Shown piece by piece: positions 17,161-25,246 of a stretch of 64,000 bases of DNA. Source of the stretch: Spartobacteria bacterium (GTDB lineage Bacteria; Verrucomicrobiota; Verrucomicrobiia; Chthoniobacterales; UBA10450); NCBI GenBank assembly GCA_003134765.1, contig PLCM01000015.1, positions 3,421 to 67,420 of the forward strand, in the 5' to 3' direction. A model generated the notes under the pieces. It saw only the letters and a program-made list of their open reading frames with translations, did not search any database and was not told the origin of the DNA. Positions within the stretch are counted from its first letter, which is position 1. Every line of letters starts with the position of its first letter. Made by a program: the position numbers and the translations under genes.

Positions 17161-17296
17161 GTCATTCCGAGCGAAGTCGAGGAACCCCGTTGCGTGTCGA
17201 GAGACGATCCACGGGATCCCTCGACTTCGCTTCGCTGCGCTCGGGATGACAGGTAAGAGCTTTTCCTCCTGTCATTCCGAGCGAAGTCGAGGAACC
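17161..17296. repeat. Inverted repeat (GTCATTCCGAGCGAAGTCGA family) plus a solo arm
   Basis: GTCATTCCGAGCGAAGTCGA at 17161 pairs with CGCTGCGCTCGGGATGAC ending at 17251. A further direct copy of the left arm lies at 17271-17296, immediately upstream of the adh start, and the adh frame runs back through it to 17246. Same family as 9911-10002. Confidence 0.8.
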
Positions 17297-17320
17297 TCTA
17301 ATCTTTCTTGGATTTTCGCG

Positions 17321-18349
17321 ATGAAGGCTGTTCGATTAACTGCAATCGGTTCGCTCCTGGCAGAAACGGAAATTAAGCTGCCGCTCATCGGACCGCGCGA
17401 TGTCTTGATCCGCGTCAAGGCTGCCGGCATTTGCCATTCCGATGCGCACTATCGCGCCGGGGTTTCCCACGTCCCAAACTTGCCGCTCACCCTGGGGCAT
17501 GAAGTTGCGGGTGTCGTGGAAAAAACTGGCGGCGACGTGAGGCATTTCGCGACCGGCGATCGCGTCTGTCTTCATTACCTCGTCACCTGCGGAGAGTGTG
17601 ATTTTTGCCGGGCCGGCAACGAACAGTTCTGTGCGAGGGCCGAAATGATCGGGAAACATCGCGACGGCGGCTACGCGGAATTCATCGCGGTTCCGGAGCG
17701 CAGTGTCTTTCATTTGCCCGAAGAAATTCCGTTCGAGCCGGGCGCGATCCTGATGTGTTCCTCGGCGACCTCACTCCACGCGCTCAAGAAAGCTCGGCTG
17801 CATCCCGGCGAAACCGTGGCGATCTTCGGTGTCGGCGGCCTGGGGATTTCCGCGATCCAGTTGGCCAAACATCTGCAGGCCGGAAAGGTCTTCGCGGTCG
17901 ATATCAATCCGCGGAAGCTCGAGCTCGCGAAACGGTTCGAAGCCATCCCGGTCGACGCCTCAGCCGGTGATCCCGGCGCGCAAATTCAGGAAATGACAAA
18001 TGGTCGCGGCGTAGACGTCGCGCTCGAATTGGTTGGCTTACCGGTCACCATGCGCCAGGCGGTGCAATCGCTGGCGATTCTCGGTCGCGCCGTCCTCGTT
18101 GGTCTCACCCCGGAAACTTTTGAAGTCGCGCCCTACCGCGAGTTGCTTAATAAGGAAGCGGAAATCGTCGGCGTTTCCGATCACCTGGCGAGCGAGCTTC
18201 CGATCCTGCTCGAGCTCGCTCGCACCGGGAAACTCGATTTGGCGCAAGGCATTATCCGCACCGTGTCGCTGGAGGCTCGGGCCATAAACGACGCTTTGGA
18301 CCGGCTCGAAGGTTTCGGGGACGACGTGCGGGCCGTGATTGTTCCCTGA
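17321..18349 (+). CDS. Zinc-dependent alcohol dehydrogenase (MDR family)
   Basis: 342 residues from the ATG at 17321; the longer frame from 17246 is encoded by the intergenic repeat and is rejected. Catalytic zinc site C-H-S-D (GICHSDAHYRAG) with GHEVAGVVE; structural zinc cysteines CGECDFCRAGNEQFC; NAD(P)-binding GVGGLGISAIQLAKHL. An alcohol/aldehyde oxidoreductase whose substrate is not deducible. Its last 109 bp are repeated downstream in the array at 18241-19036, each copy retaining the end ...DDVRAVIVP-stop. Confidence 0.93.
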   Translation: MKAVRLTAIGSLLAETEIKLPLIGPRDVLIRVKAAGICHSDAHYRAGVSHVPNLPLTLGHEVAGVVEKTGGDVRHFATGDRVCLHYLVTCGECDFCRAGNEQFCARAEMIGKHRDGGYAEFIAVPERSVFHLPEEIPFEPGAILMCSSATSLHALKKARLHPGETVAIFGVGGLGISAIQLAKHLQAGKVFAVDINPRKLELAKRFEAIPVDASAGDPGAQIQEMTNGRGVDVALELVGLPVTMRQAVQSLAILGRAVLVGLTPETFEVAPYRELLNKEAEIVGVSDHLASELPILLELARTGKLDLAQGIIRTVSLEARAINDALDRLEGFGDDVRAVIVP

Positions 18350-19036
18350 CCGCGCCTGTTTGCCTTTTTTGGTAGGGACGCCGCGCTGCGGCGTCCGCGG
18401 ATGTTGACGGCGGCGCCTTCTCGGACGGCGCAGCGCGCCGTCCCTACCTTTGGCGCAAGGCATTATCCGCACCGTGTCGCTGGAGGCTCGGGCCATAAAC
18501 GACGCTTTGGACCGGCTCGAAGGTTTCGGGGACGACGTGCGGGCCGTGATTGTTCCCTGACCGCGCCTGTTTGCGTCTTCCTGGTAGAGACGCCGCGCTG
18601 CGGCGTCCGCGGATGTTGACGGCGGCGCCTTCTCGGACGGCGCAGCGCGCCGTCCCTACCTTTGGCGCAAGGCATTATCCGCACCGTGTCGCTGGAGGCT
18701 CGGGCCATAAACGACGCTTTGGACCGGCTCGAAGGTTTCGGGGACGACGTGCGGGCCGTGATTGTTCCCTGACCGCGCCTGTTTGCGTCTTCCTGGTAGG
18801 GACGCCGCGCTGCGGCGTCCGCGGATGTTGACGGCGGCGCCTTCTCGGACGGCGCAGCGCGCCGTCCCTACCTTTGGCGCAAGGCATTATCCGCACTGTG
18901 TCGCTGGAGGCTCAGGCCATAAACGACGCTTTGGACCGGCTCGAAGGTTTCGGGGACGACGTGCGGGCCGTGATTGTTCCCTGACCGCGCCTGTTTACGT
19001 CTTCCTGGTAGGGACGCCGCGCTGCGGCGTCCCGCG
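18241..19036. repeat. Tandem array of about 212-bp units: adh 3' end plus family A double hairpin, about 3.75 copies
   Basis: The unit beginning GGCGCAAGGCATTATCCGCA starts at 18241, 18452, 18664 and 18876. Each unit contains the last 109 bp of adh with the stop codon, a 20-odd-bp linker, and the double hairpin (18371-18448, 18583-18660, 18795-18872, and only the left arm at 19007-19036). The copies differ by scattered substitutions (a linker difference with a 1-bp indel after copy 1, GAGACG in copy 2, CACTGTG and CTCAGG in copy 4), so they are real diverging copies. Long minus-strand frames across it are repeat artefacts. With 19037-19231 this fills the 882-bp adh-topoisomerase gap; no gene is seen. 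Confidence 0.93.
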
Positions 19037-19039
19037 GTA

Positions 19040-19115
19040 TTGGAGCCGGCCCGCCCCCGAGCCGGTCAGTGAGCGATGGTTTGTAATCGACCGGCGCGAG
19101 GGCGCACCGGCTCCA
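19040..19115. repeat. Inverted repeat of family C (GGAGCCGGC... type), drifted
   Basis: TTGGAGCCGGCCCGCCCCCG is matched by CGCGAGGGCGCACCGGCTCC on the other side. Better-preserved relatives are at 25155-25232 and 32673-32750. It directly follows the adh-tail array; the next 116 bp form the leader of the topoisomerase gene. Confidence 0.65.
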
Positions 19116-19231
19116 TTTTCAATTCCGATTTGCGAACTGCTGGGGTCTCTTCTACCCTCCCGGCCTTGATCAACACGAGACGGCCCCCGTCTCCTTGTTC
19201 CTCAAGCCCGAAGGTCTACCCCAAAACGATA

Positions 19232-21718
19232 ATGCCCAAATCGCTCATCATCGCCGAGAAGCCCAGCGTCGCGAATGACCTCGCTCGCGCCCTGGGTGGC
19301 TTCAAAAAAGTCGAGGACCACTTCGAGAACGAGAATCACATCATCTCGTCCGCGGTGGGCCATCTCGTCGAGCTGTGCCTGCCAAGTGAGCTGGATGTGA
19401 AGCGCGGGAAGTGGAGTTTCGCGAATCTCCCCATCATCCCGGATGAGTTCGAGTTGAAGCCGATCGAAAAGTCGAAGCCGCGTTTCAATCAGCTCAAGCG
19501 TTTAATCCAGCGCAAAGACGTTTCCGATTTGATCAACGCCTGCGATGCCGGGCGTGAAGGCGAGTTGATCTTTCGCTACCTGGTTAAGCTCACCGGCAGC
19601 AAAAAACCGGTTCGCCGTCTCTGGCTCCAATCGATGACCGCAGAATCGATCCGCTCCGCCTTCGCGCACCTGCGAACCGGCGACGAAATGATTCCGCTGG
19701 CAAAAGCCGCCGTCTGCCGCTCGGAGAGCGACTGGCTCGTCGGGATCAATGGGACACGCGCCATGACCGCGTTTAATAACAAGGCGGGAGGTTTCCAACT
19801 CACGCCCGTTGGGCGCGTGCAAACTCCGACGCTGGCAATCCTGACCGAGCGCGAGGAAAAAATCCGGGCCTTCAAGTCGCGGCAGTTCTTCGAAGTCTTC
19901 GGAGACTTCGAGGTCAAAGCCGGGCAATATCGGGGCCGCTGGTTCCGGGAAGATTTTGCCAAAGACGGCGACGAAGACGCGCGGGCCGAACGCGTCTGGG
20001 AAGCGGTCGAAGCCGAAGCGATCAAGGAACGTTGTCTCGGCAAAACCGGGATCGCGACCGAAGAACGCAAACCGACAACGCAGGCGCCGCCGCTGCTTTA
20101 CGATCTCACCAGCCTCCAGCGCGACGCGAACGGGCGCGGATTTAGCGCGAAGCGAACGCTGCAAATCGCGCAGCAGCTCTACGAGAAATTCAAGGTCATT
20201 ACTTATCCGCGAACCGATTCGCGCTATCTGCCCGAGGATTACGTTGCCACGGTCAAATCCACGCTCGGAAAGATCAAGGACCCAGCGCTGGCCGCGCATG
20301 CGCGCAAAGCGATCGGGATGGTGAAGCCGTCGAAGCGCATTTTTAATAACACGAAGATTTCCGATCACTTCGCCATTGTCCCGAGCGGCGAGTCGCCCCA
20401 CGGCCACCTCGACGAAGTGCAGCAGAAGATTTACGACATGATCGTGCGACGCTTCATCGCCGTCTTCTTCCCGGCCGCACAGTTCGAAGTGACGACCCGC
20501 ATTACCCGCGTGGAGAAGGATGCGTTTCGCACCGACGGTAAAATCATCATCGATCCGGGCTGGCTCGCCGTCTACGGACGCGAAGCGGTGGCGGATGACG
20601 AAGGCGGCGCCTCGCTCGTCGCGATCGCGCCTAACGAACCCGCCAGGGTGCTCGACATCGAGTTAAAACAAAACGAAACGAAACCTCCGGCGCGTTTCAA
20701 CGAAGCGACGTTGCTTTCCGCGATGGAAGGCGCCGGCAAACTTGTCGAAGACGAAGAGCTGCGCGAAGCGATGAGCGCCAATGGCCTCGGCACTCCGGCC
20801 ACGCGCGCCGCCATTATCGAAGGTCTGATCTATCAGGAATACGTGCGACGCCAGGGCCGCGAGCTGATCGCCACCGCGAAAGGGATGGCGCTCATCACTC
20901 TGCTGAAGGGCATCGGCGTTTCGGCGCTTTGCTCGCCCGAAATGACCGGCGAATGGGAGCACAAGCTGAAGCAGATTCAGCAGGGCGAAATGAAGCGGAA
21001 AGAATTCATGGCCCAGATCAAGGATTTTACCCGCGAGATCGTCGAGAAAGCGAAGACCTTTGAAGGCGACAGCGTCACCGGGAACTTTGCACCGATTGAA
21101 GTCAAATGTCCGAAGTGTGGCGGCGGCCCGTTCGACGAGGATTACCGGACGTTCAAGTGCCATGACTGCGGGTTGATCGTCTGGAAAACCATGGCGGGCC
21201 GGCTGTTTGAGGCCGGCGAAGTCGAAACGCTTTTGAAGGAAGGAAAAGTGGGACCGCTCGAAGGCTTCCGCAGCAAGATGGGACGTCCGTTCACCGCGAC
21301 CGTGAAGCTCGGCGAGGAATTCAAACCCGAGTTCGAGTTTGAAAATAACGACGCGAGTGGGGCGGTTGTGATCGACCCCGCGCGCCATGAAGCGCTTGGC
21401 ATTTGTCCGGTTTGCCAGAAGGGCCAGGTCTACGCGCTGGATAATTCCTACGCCTGCGAAAACGCTGTCTCCGCCGAGAAGACCTGCACCTTCCGCGTCG
21501 GCAAAGTCATTCTCCAGCGCGAAATCCCGAAGGAACAGGTTCAGAAACTCATCACCGCCGGCAAGACCGATCTGTTGCCGAAATTCATTTCGAAGAAAGG
21601 TCGCCCCTTTTCCGCGCATCTGAAGTTGGAAAAAGGCAAAGTCGGTTTCGAATTCGCCGAGCGGGCGCCAAAGGCAAAGAAAACGCCCGCGCGCAAGGCG
21701 GCGGCTGCAAAAGCCTAA
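19232..21718 (+). CDS. topB: Type IA DNA topoisomerase (topoisomerase III-like)
   Basis: 828 residues from the ATG at 19232 (MPKSLIIAEKPSVANDLARA), which matches the family start; the frame back to 19076 covers repeat DNA. TOPRIM motifs: the glutamate in AEKPS and DAGREGELIFR. The active-site tyrosine is in VITYPRTDSRYLPEDY. The C-terminal part carries two cysteine clusters, CPKCGGGPFDEDY...CHDCG and CPVCQKG...CENA...TC, and a Lys/Ala-rich tail. The overall layout is closer to TopB than TopA; the symbol is assigned on that basis. Relaxes or decatenates DNA by single-strand passage. Confidence 0.9.
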   Translation: MPKSLIIAEKPSVANDLARALGGFKKVEDHFENENHIISSAVGHLVELCLPSELDVKRGKWSFANLPIIPDEFELKPIEKSKPRFNQLKRLIQRKDVSDLINACDAGREGELIFRYLVKLTGSKKPVRRLWLQSMTAESIRSAFAHLRTGDEMIPLAKAAVCRSESDWLVGINGTRAMTAFNNKAGGFQLTPVGRVQTPTLAILTEREEKIRAFKSRQFFEVFGDFEVKAGQYRGRWFREDFAKDGDEDARAERVWEAVEAEAIKERCLGKTGIATEERKPTTQAPPLLYDLTSLQRDANGRGFSAKRTLQIAQQLYEKFKVITYPRTDSRYLPEDYVATVKSTLGKIKDPALAAHARKAIGMVKPSKRIFNNTKISDHFAIVPSGESPHGHLDEVQQKIYDMIVRRFIAVFFPAAQFEVTTRITRVEKDAFRTDGKIIIDPGWLAVYGREAVADDEGGASLVAIAPNEPARVLDIELKQNETKPPARFNEATLLSAMEGAGKLVEDEELREAMSANGLGTPATRAAIIEGLIYQEYVRRQGRELIATAKGMALITLLKGIGVSALCSPEMTGEWEHKLKQIQQGEMKRKEFMAQIKDFTREIVEKAKTFEGDSVTGNFAPIEVKCPKCGGGPFDEDYRTFKCHDCGLIVWKTMAGRLFEAGEVETLLKEGKVGPLEGFRSKMGRPFTATVKLGEEFKPEFEFENNDASGAVVIDPARHEALGICPVCQKGQVYALDNSYACENAVSAEKTCTFRVGKVILQREIPKEQVQKLITAGKTDLLPKFISKKGRPFSAHLKLEKGKVGFEFAERAPKAKKTPARKAAAAKA

Positions 21719-21926
21719 ATGGAGGGGTGCTGACCGCGGCGAGCCCTTCTGCAGCCGCGAGCCCGTCGCTCGCTTAATTCGCCCTGCGGGAGGGGGAGGC
21801 GAGTCCGGCAATCAACAAGATCGCGCTTTCGAGAAGAGGCGAACCGGATGCGAAAGTTTTTCTGCCAATTCACGCACAAAGCGTTGACGCCACAACTTAT
21901 GGTGTGTTACTTACTCGGCCGACACT

Positions 21927-22490
21927 ATGCGTTGTCCCAAGTGTGGGTTTCGTGACGACAAGGTCATCGACTCGCGCCAGTCCCGAGATAGTTCCAGTAT
22001 TCGCCGCCGCCGCGTGTGTCTCCAGTGCGCGTATCGCTTCACCACTTACGAGCAAATCGAGCGCTCGGATCTGCGCGTCATCAAACGGGACCGGACGCAT
22101 GAGCCGTTCGATCGGCGCAAGCTCGTGAACAGCCTGGCGAGAGCGTGCGAGAAACGGCCGATCAGCCTGGTCCGGCTGGAGACGGCGGTGGATGAGATTG
22201 TGCACGAGCTGGAAACGAGCGGGCGCGAGGTTTCATCGCAGGTCATCGGGACGAAGGTGCTCGAGAAATTGCGCGAGATCGATGAGGTGGCGTATTTGCG
22301 CTACGCGTCGGTCCACCGGCGGTTCGAGGAAGTGGACCAATTTGTCGACGCCATTCAGCAACTTGGCCGGCGGATCAAACCGAACGCATTGCAACCTGAA
22401 CTGTTTGGGACCGAAATAGCGCAAACTGCATTGCACCCCGCTGAAACCGCCAACGCGGAAAGAAAAATCGAAACCCATGGTCGCGTTTAA
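21927..22490 (+). CDS. nrdR: Transcriptional repressor NrdR
   Basis: 187 residues. Zinc ribbon C3-x2-C6...C31-x2-C34 (MRCPKCG; RRVCLQCAYRF), then an ATP-cone from about residue 47 (VIKRDRTHEPFDRRKL to EVAYLRYASVHRRF). Known: senses ATP/dATP and represses ribonucleotide reductase genes. About 30 residues longer than usual at the C-terminus, with a polar extension. The next gene overlaps its end by 14 bp. No nrd genes lie in the window. Confidence 0.95.
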   Translation: MRCPKCGFRDDKVIDSRQSRDSSSIRRRRVCLQCAYRFTTYEQIERSDLRVIKRDRTHEPFDRRKLVNSLARACEKRPISLVRLETAVDEIVHELETSGREVSSQVIGTKVLEKLREIDEVAYLRYASVHRRFEEVDQFVDAIQQLGRRIKPNALQPELFGTEIAQTALHPAETANAERKIETHGRV

Positions 22491-23037
22491 GGAAGAGTTT
22501 CCCTATCTGCGGGGGGATTCGGGACAGCTGTTCGAATTCGATCAGGCTTGGTTGCGCGCGGCGATCACGCGCGCGGCGAACGACGCGGGGTATCCGAAAT
22601 GGTGGCTGACGGACCACGTGACGGAGAGCATCGCGTTTTATTTGCGGTTGCGGAACGATGAGTCGGTCGTGCCGTTTGATCAGCTTTCCCAGACAGTGCG
22701 CTATGTCCTGAAGGTCATCGGTTACAAGGAGATCGTACCGCATTTTGTCCCAACGCTGCCCCCAGTTTCCTTCTCGCTCCTGGCCATCGCGCAGGAGGCG
22801 GGAGCAGGTTATGAGCTGGCGTTTTTTGATGGCTTGGAGAAACGGATCAGCGCTCTGGTGAGTGCGGGCGCGGACAGTTTGCTCCTGTGCGATCTCCAGG
22901 CCTGTGTGAAACATCTCCGCGGCACGAAGACCTGGACCCGCACCTGCGATACGTTGCGCGAGGAAGTGATTTGTTTCGTGCGGGAACGATTGAGCTCGAC
23001 GCCCGAATTGCAGCATCTCCGCTGTTTCATGCGCTGA
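22477..23037 (+). CDS. Unknown protein translationally coupled to NrdR
   Basis: 186 residues. It overlaps nrdR by 14 bp, implying coupled translation. The N-terminal half (FDQAWLRAAITRAANDAGYP, then DHVTESIAFYLRLRN and LSQTVRYVLKVIGYKEI) has a helical pattern reminiscent of ATP-cone-like folds, but I cannot confirm homology. The C-terminal half is helical with five cysteines. No signal peptide. From context it may take part in nucleotide-responsive control; that is inference only. Confidence 0.65.
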   Translation: MVAFKEEFPYLRGDSGQLFEFDQAWLRAAITRAANDAGYPKWWLTDHVTESIAFYLRLRNDESVVPFDQLSQTVRYVLKVIGYKEIVPHFVPTLPPVSFSLLAIAQEAGAGYELAFFDGLEKRISALVSAGADSLLLCDLQACVKHLRGTKTWTRTCDTLREEVICFVRERLSSTPELQHLRCFMR

Positions 23038-23048
23038 GGTCCTTCGCG

Positions 23049-23080
23049 AATGACGAATTCCGAATGTCGAATGACGAAGG
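23049..23080. repeat. Dispersed GAATGACGAATTCCGAATGT-type repeat at the HIT gene start
   Basis: AATGACGAATTCCGAATGTC followed by AATGACGAAGGA; near-identical sequence recurs at about 60317-60337 inside another repeat. Here it supplies the AAGGA and the region of the start codon for the HIT gene. Confidence 0.7.
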
Positions 23081-23081
23081 A

Positions 23082-23420
23082 ATGACCATTTTCGAAAAGA
23101 TCATCCGGCGGGAGATTCCGGCGGAAATCGTTTGGGAAGATGACGACGTGCTCGCTTTTCGCGACGTGAATCCTCAGGCGCCGGTGCACGTGTTGATCGT
23201 GCCGAAACGAGCGGTGGCGAGATTAGCGGACGCGACGGAAGCCGACGGGGCGTTGCTGGGCAAACTGCTGCTCGCGTCGCGCCAGGTGGCGGAGAAGCTG
23301 GATTTGTTGAAGTCGGGTTATCGGGTGGTGATCAACAGCGGGCCGGACGCGGGAGAGAGTGTGCCGCATCTGCATTTGCACGTGCTCGGAAAACGGGCGC
23401 TGGCCTGGCCGCCAGGATAG
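23082..23420 (+). CDS. HIT-family (histidine triad) nucleotide-binding protein, HinT-like
   Basis: 112 residues from the ATG at 23082 (MTIFEKIIRREIPAEIVWED). ATG 23064 would add six repeat-encoded residues (MSNDEG). The histidine triad is HLHLHV (ESVPHLHLHVLG), preceded by SGYRVVINSGPDAG, and DVNPQAPVHVLIVPKR is typical of HinT. Known: purine nucleoside phosphoramidase. It lies 44 bp after the NrdR-linked gene and probably shares its transcript. Confidence 0.92.
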   Translation: MTIFEKIIRREIPAEIVWEDDDVLAFRDVNPQAPVHVLIVPKRAVARLADATEADGALLGKLLLASRQVAEKLDLLKSGYRVVINSGPDAGESVPHLHLHVLGKRALAWPPG

Positions 23421-23510
23421 CGCGCGCGATTTCTGTAGCCGCCGCCCTGCCGGCCACGCCGAAGCCCCGAGAAGGCGGTGAGCGGCGCAGGCGCCGTTGC
23501 ACGGTTTCGA

Positions 23511-23572
23511 ATTGTAGGACGTTTCTGTGAAACGCCGCCCGGGAAAGGCGTCTGACACAGACGCCCCACAAT
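23511..23572. repeat. Double-hairpin repeat, family D
   Basis: The outer arms begin ATTGTAGGACG and end GCCCCACAAT. The left arm is a hairpin CGTTT-CTGTG-AAACG and the right arm is GGCGTCTG-ACA-CAGACGCC. The arms are inverted homologues with different but internally paired stems. It lies in the 329-bp gap between the convergent HIT and L,D-transpeptidase genes. A CTGTAGCCGCC sequence at about 23434 resembles the end of the 63607-63690 repeat. No gene is seen in the gap. Confidence 0.75.
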
Positions 23573-23597
23573 GCGCTTCGCACAGCGAAGGGGTTAC

Positions 23598-23640
23598 AGA
23601 GGGTCAGGAGCAAGATCAGGATCAGGAGCAGGACGTGAAG
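23598..23640. repeat. Degenerate hexamer tract GATCAGGATCAGGAGCAGGA
   Basis: Short imperfect tandem GATCAGGA/AGCAGGA units. A similar tract lies at 29560-29600. Probably a dispersed low-complexity element. Confidence 0.5.
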
Positions 23641-23749
23641 AAATAGCTCTTCCTTCACGACGACCAGCGGTCCCGGCTAACAATGCGCGGCATTCGAAGA
23701 GGCGGCGACAGAGCACCGCGACTACAGCGATGTCTGGAGGCGCCTGCGG

Positions 23750-24694
23750 CTATCGAGCAGGAGTGGGAGTTGGTGTAGGAGAAGGCGCAGGCGCGCGACT
23801 GCGAGTACGGGAACGAACGTGACCAGAACTACGAGAATGAACGGGTGTCGGCGTGGGGTGAACAGAAGCGGGCGCGGGAGAACGAACGGGAGCGGGTGAA
23901 GGAGACCGAACTGGAGCCGGAGTCGGAGTCGTCGCGGGAGAAACGGATGCACGTGTTGACCGAACGGGAGGGAGGGAGCGAACGGGAACGGGAGTGGGAG
24001 CAGGAACCGTTGAACGAACGAAAGCGGGGCGAACAGAAGCAGGCGCAGGAGAAGGAACAGTGACAGAGGCAGGAACCGACAGCGGACCATTGGTGGGCTC
24101 GACGCGAGAATACGATTCGGCCGGCGATTCCTTCACGACGACAGGCGTTCCCACCGGCGCATTATCAAAGAAGATGTTAGCCATTCCCGCCGGCACGCGG
24201 ATGCAGCCGTGCGAGGCGGCATAGGGCGGGACGTAACCCTGGTGCATGGCATAGCCGCCGCGGAAAAACATCGCATACGGCATGCGCGCGCCATCGTAGT
24301 GCGAGCCGCGCGGCCTGGGATCCTTCCGCGAATCGATATTTGATTTAACGACATTACCGAAATCATCCACGTAATCGCCAAACACCGTCGAGACGTGATC
24401 TTTGTCTTTCGAAAGAACCTGATAGGTGCCGGGCGGAGTCGAAAACCCTTTCTTGCCGGTGGAGACAGTCGATTCGCCGACGAGTTGTTTTCCTTTGAAG
24501 AAATAGGCGCGCTGATTGGTAATGTTGACCACGATTTTGGACGAACCAGGAACTCCGTCGCCATTCCAGTAGCCGGGTGGCGGCGTGGGAGCGACCGGCG
24601 CGCTGGTCGTGGGGGGTGGGACTTCGGCGCAGCCAACCACTAGAATGAGGGCGCACAGGGCGAGGATGGTTCGAAAGAGGGCCCGACTGGTCAT
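23750..24694 (-). CDS. L,D-transpeptidase (YkuD domain) lipoprotein with long Pro/Ser/Arg tail
   Basis: 314 residues from the ATG at 24694, chosen because MTSRALFRTILALCALILVV followed by GC is a lipoprotein signal with lipobox LVVGC; the frame further upstream is spurious. The YkuD domain covers about residues 50-185, with KIVVNITNQRAYFFKGKQL and the catalytic motif ASHGCIRVP. Known: forms 3-3 peptidoglycan cross-links or attaches proteins to peptidoglycan. The last 110 or so residues are low complexity (PAPTPVPVRS-type repeats with many Arg), possibly a wall-spanning or peptidoglycan-binding tail. Divergent from the small lipoprotein gene. Confidence 0.88.
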   Translation of the reverse strand: MTSRALFRTILALCALILVVGCAEVPPPTTSAPVAPTPPPGYWNGDGVPGSSKIVVNITNQRAYFFKGKQLVGESTVSTGKKGFSTPPGTYQVLSKDKDHVSTVFGDYVDDFGNVVKSNIDSRKDPRPRGSHYDGARMPYAMFFRGGYAMHQGYVPPYAASHGCIRVPAGMANIFFDNAPVGTPVVVKESPAESYSRVEPTNGPLSVPASVTVPSPAPASVRPAFVRSTVPAPTPVPVRSLPPVRSTRASVSPATTPTPAPVRSPSPAPVRSPAPASVHPTPTPVHSRSSGHVRSRTRSRAPAPSPTPTPTPAR

Positions 24695-24856
24695 TTGAGA
24701 TGCGCAGAGTAATGCGTCCCAGTCGGTCTTCAATACCAAAGATTTAGGGGTGACTTTCCGCGCTACCGCCCGGCGAGGCCGGAAAGTGGCGGGATCAATG
24801 CGGTTGTTCTTGCCCGGCGGCGAAGTTCCTGATTCCCTCACCGGCGGAGGAATCAA

Positions 24857-25141
24857 TTGTTCATGCATTATCGCTGGGTCGCCATTTTAGCCATCGTCTG
24901 GATTGCGTTGGGTGGGGGAGGTTGCGCTTCCAAATCGAAATACGGTTACGAGGAAGTGCTGATGCCGTTGCAGACAGGCAGCGTCCTCCAGCGGCGCGTC
25001 CTGGTGCGCACCGAACACGAGAAGAAACCAACGAAGAAGAAAAAGAAAAAGGAATCCTCCGCGCCGAAGCCTGAACCAGAACCAAGTGCGACCCCGGTGC
25101 CGGAAGAAGAGAGTACACCACCCGCGGACCGATTCCGGTAG
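24857..25141 (+). CDS. Small lipoprotein with Lys-rich then Pro/Glu-rich tail
   Basis: 92-94 residues. The signal sequence WVAILAIVWIALGGGGCASK has a lipobox-like GGGC. Start is TTG 24857 (GGAGG 6 bases upstream) or ATG 24863 (12 bases). After about 40 residues come a lysine run (KKPTKKKKKKE) and a PKPEPEPSATPVPEEE tail. Divergent from the L,D-transpeptidase; both are lipoproteins with disordered tails, suggesting an envelope role. No known domain. Confidence 0.65.
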   Translation: MFMHYRWVAILAIVWIALGGGGCASKSKYGYEEVLMPLQTGSVLQRRVLVRTEHEKKPTKKKKKKESSAPKPEPEPSATPVPEEESTPPADRFR

Positions 25142-25154
25142 GCGAATCTTCCGC

Positions 25155-25232
25155 TTGGAGACGGCCTGCCCTCAGGCCGTTGAGAATTAGCGAAGCATTT
25201 CGCCGCCCGGCACGAGGGCGTGCCGGCTCCAG
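25155..25232. repeat. Double-hairpin repeat, family C
   Basis: The left arm is CGGCCTG-CCCT-CAGGCCG and the right arm CCGGCACG-AGGG-CGTGCCGG, bounded by GGAG and CTCC. The two arms are inverted copies with paired compensatory differences. It lies between the convergent lipoprotein and kinase genes. Confidence 0.85.
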
Positions 25233-25246
25233 GATCTTTGTCGCCA

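Noticed and set aside
18038-18896. Repeated minus-strand reading frames (RDGALRRPRRRRRQHPRTPQ-type) over the adh-tail array
   Set aside because: They arise from the palindromic repeat and the antisense of adh; composition is arginine-rich, with no family resemblance or Shine-Dalgarno.
18241-19036. CRISPR-like periodic repeats
   Set aside because: Units are about 212 bp and contain coding sequence and a palindrome; there are no unique spacers and no cas genes. The 24-bp repeats at 2545-2736 are in-frame coding repeats.
20663-21811. Long minus-strand frames opposite the topoisomerase gene
   Set aside because: They mirror a conserved enzyme and carry no recognisable domain; high GC makes such antisense frames common.
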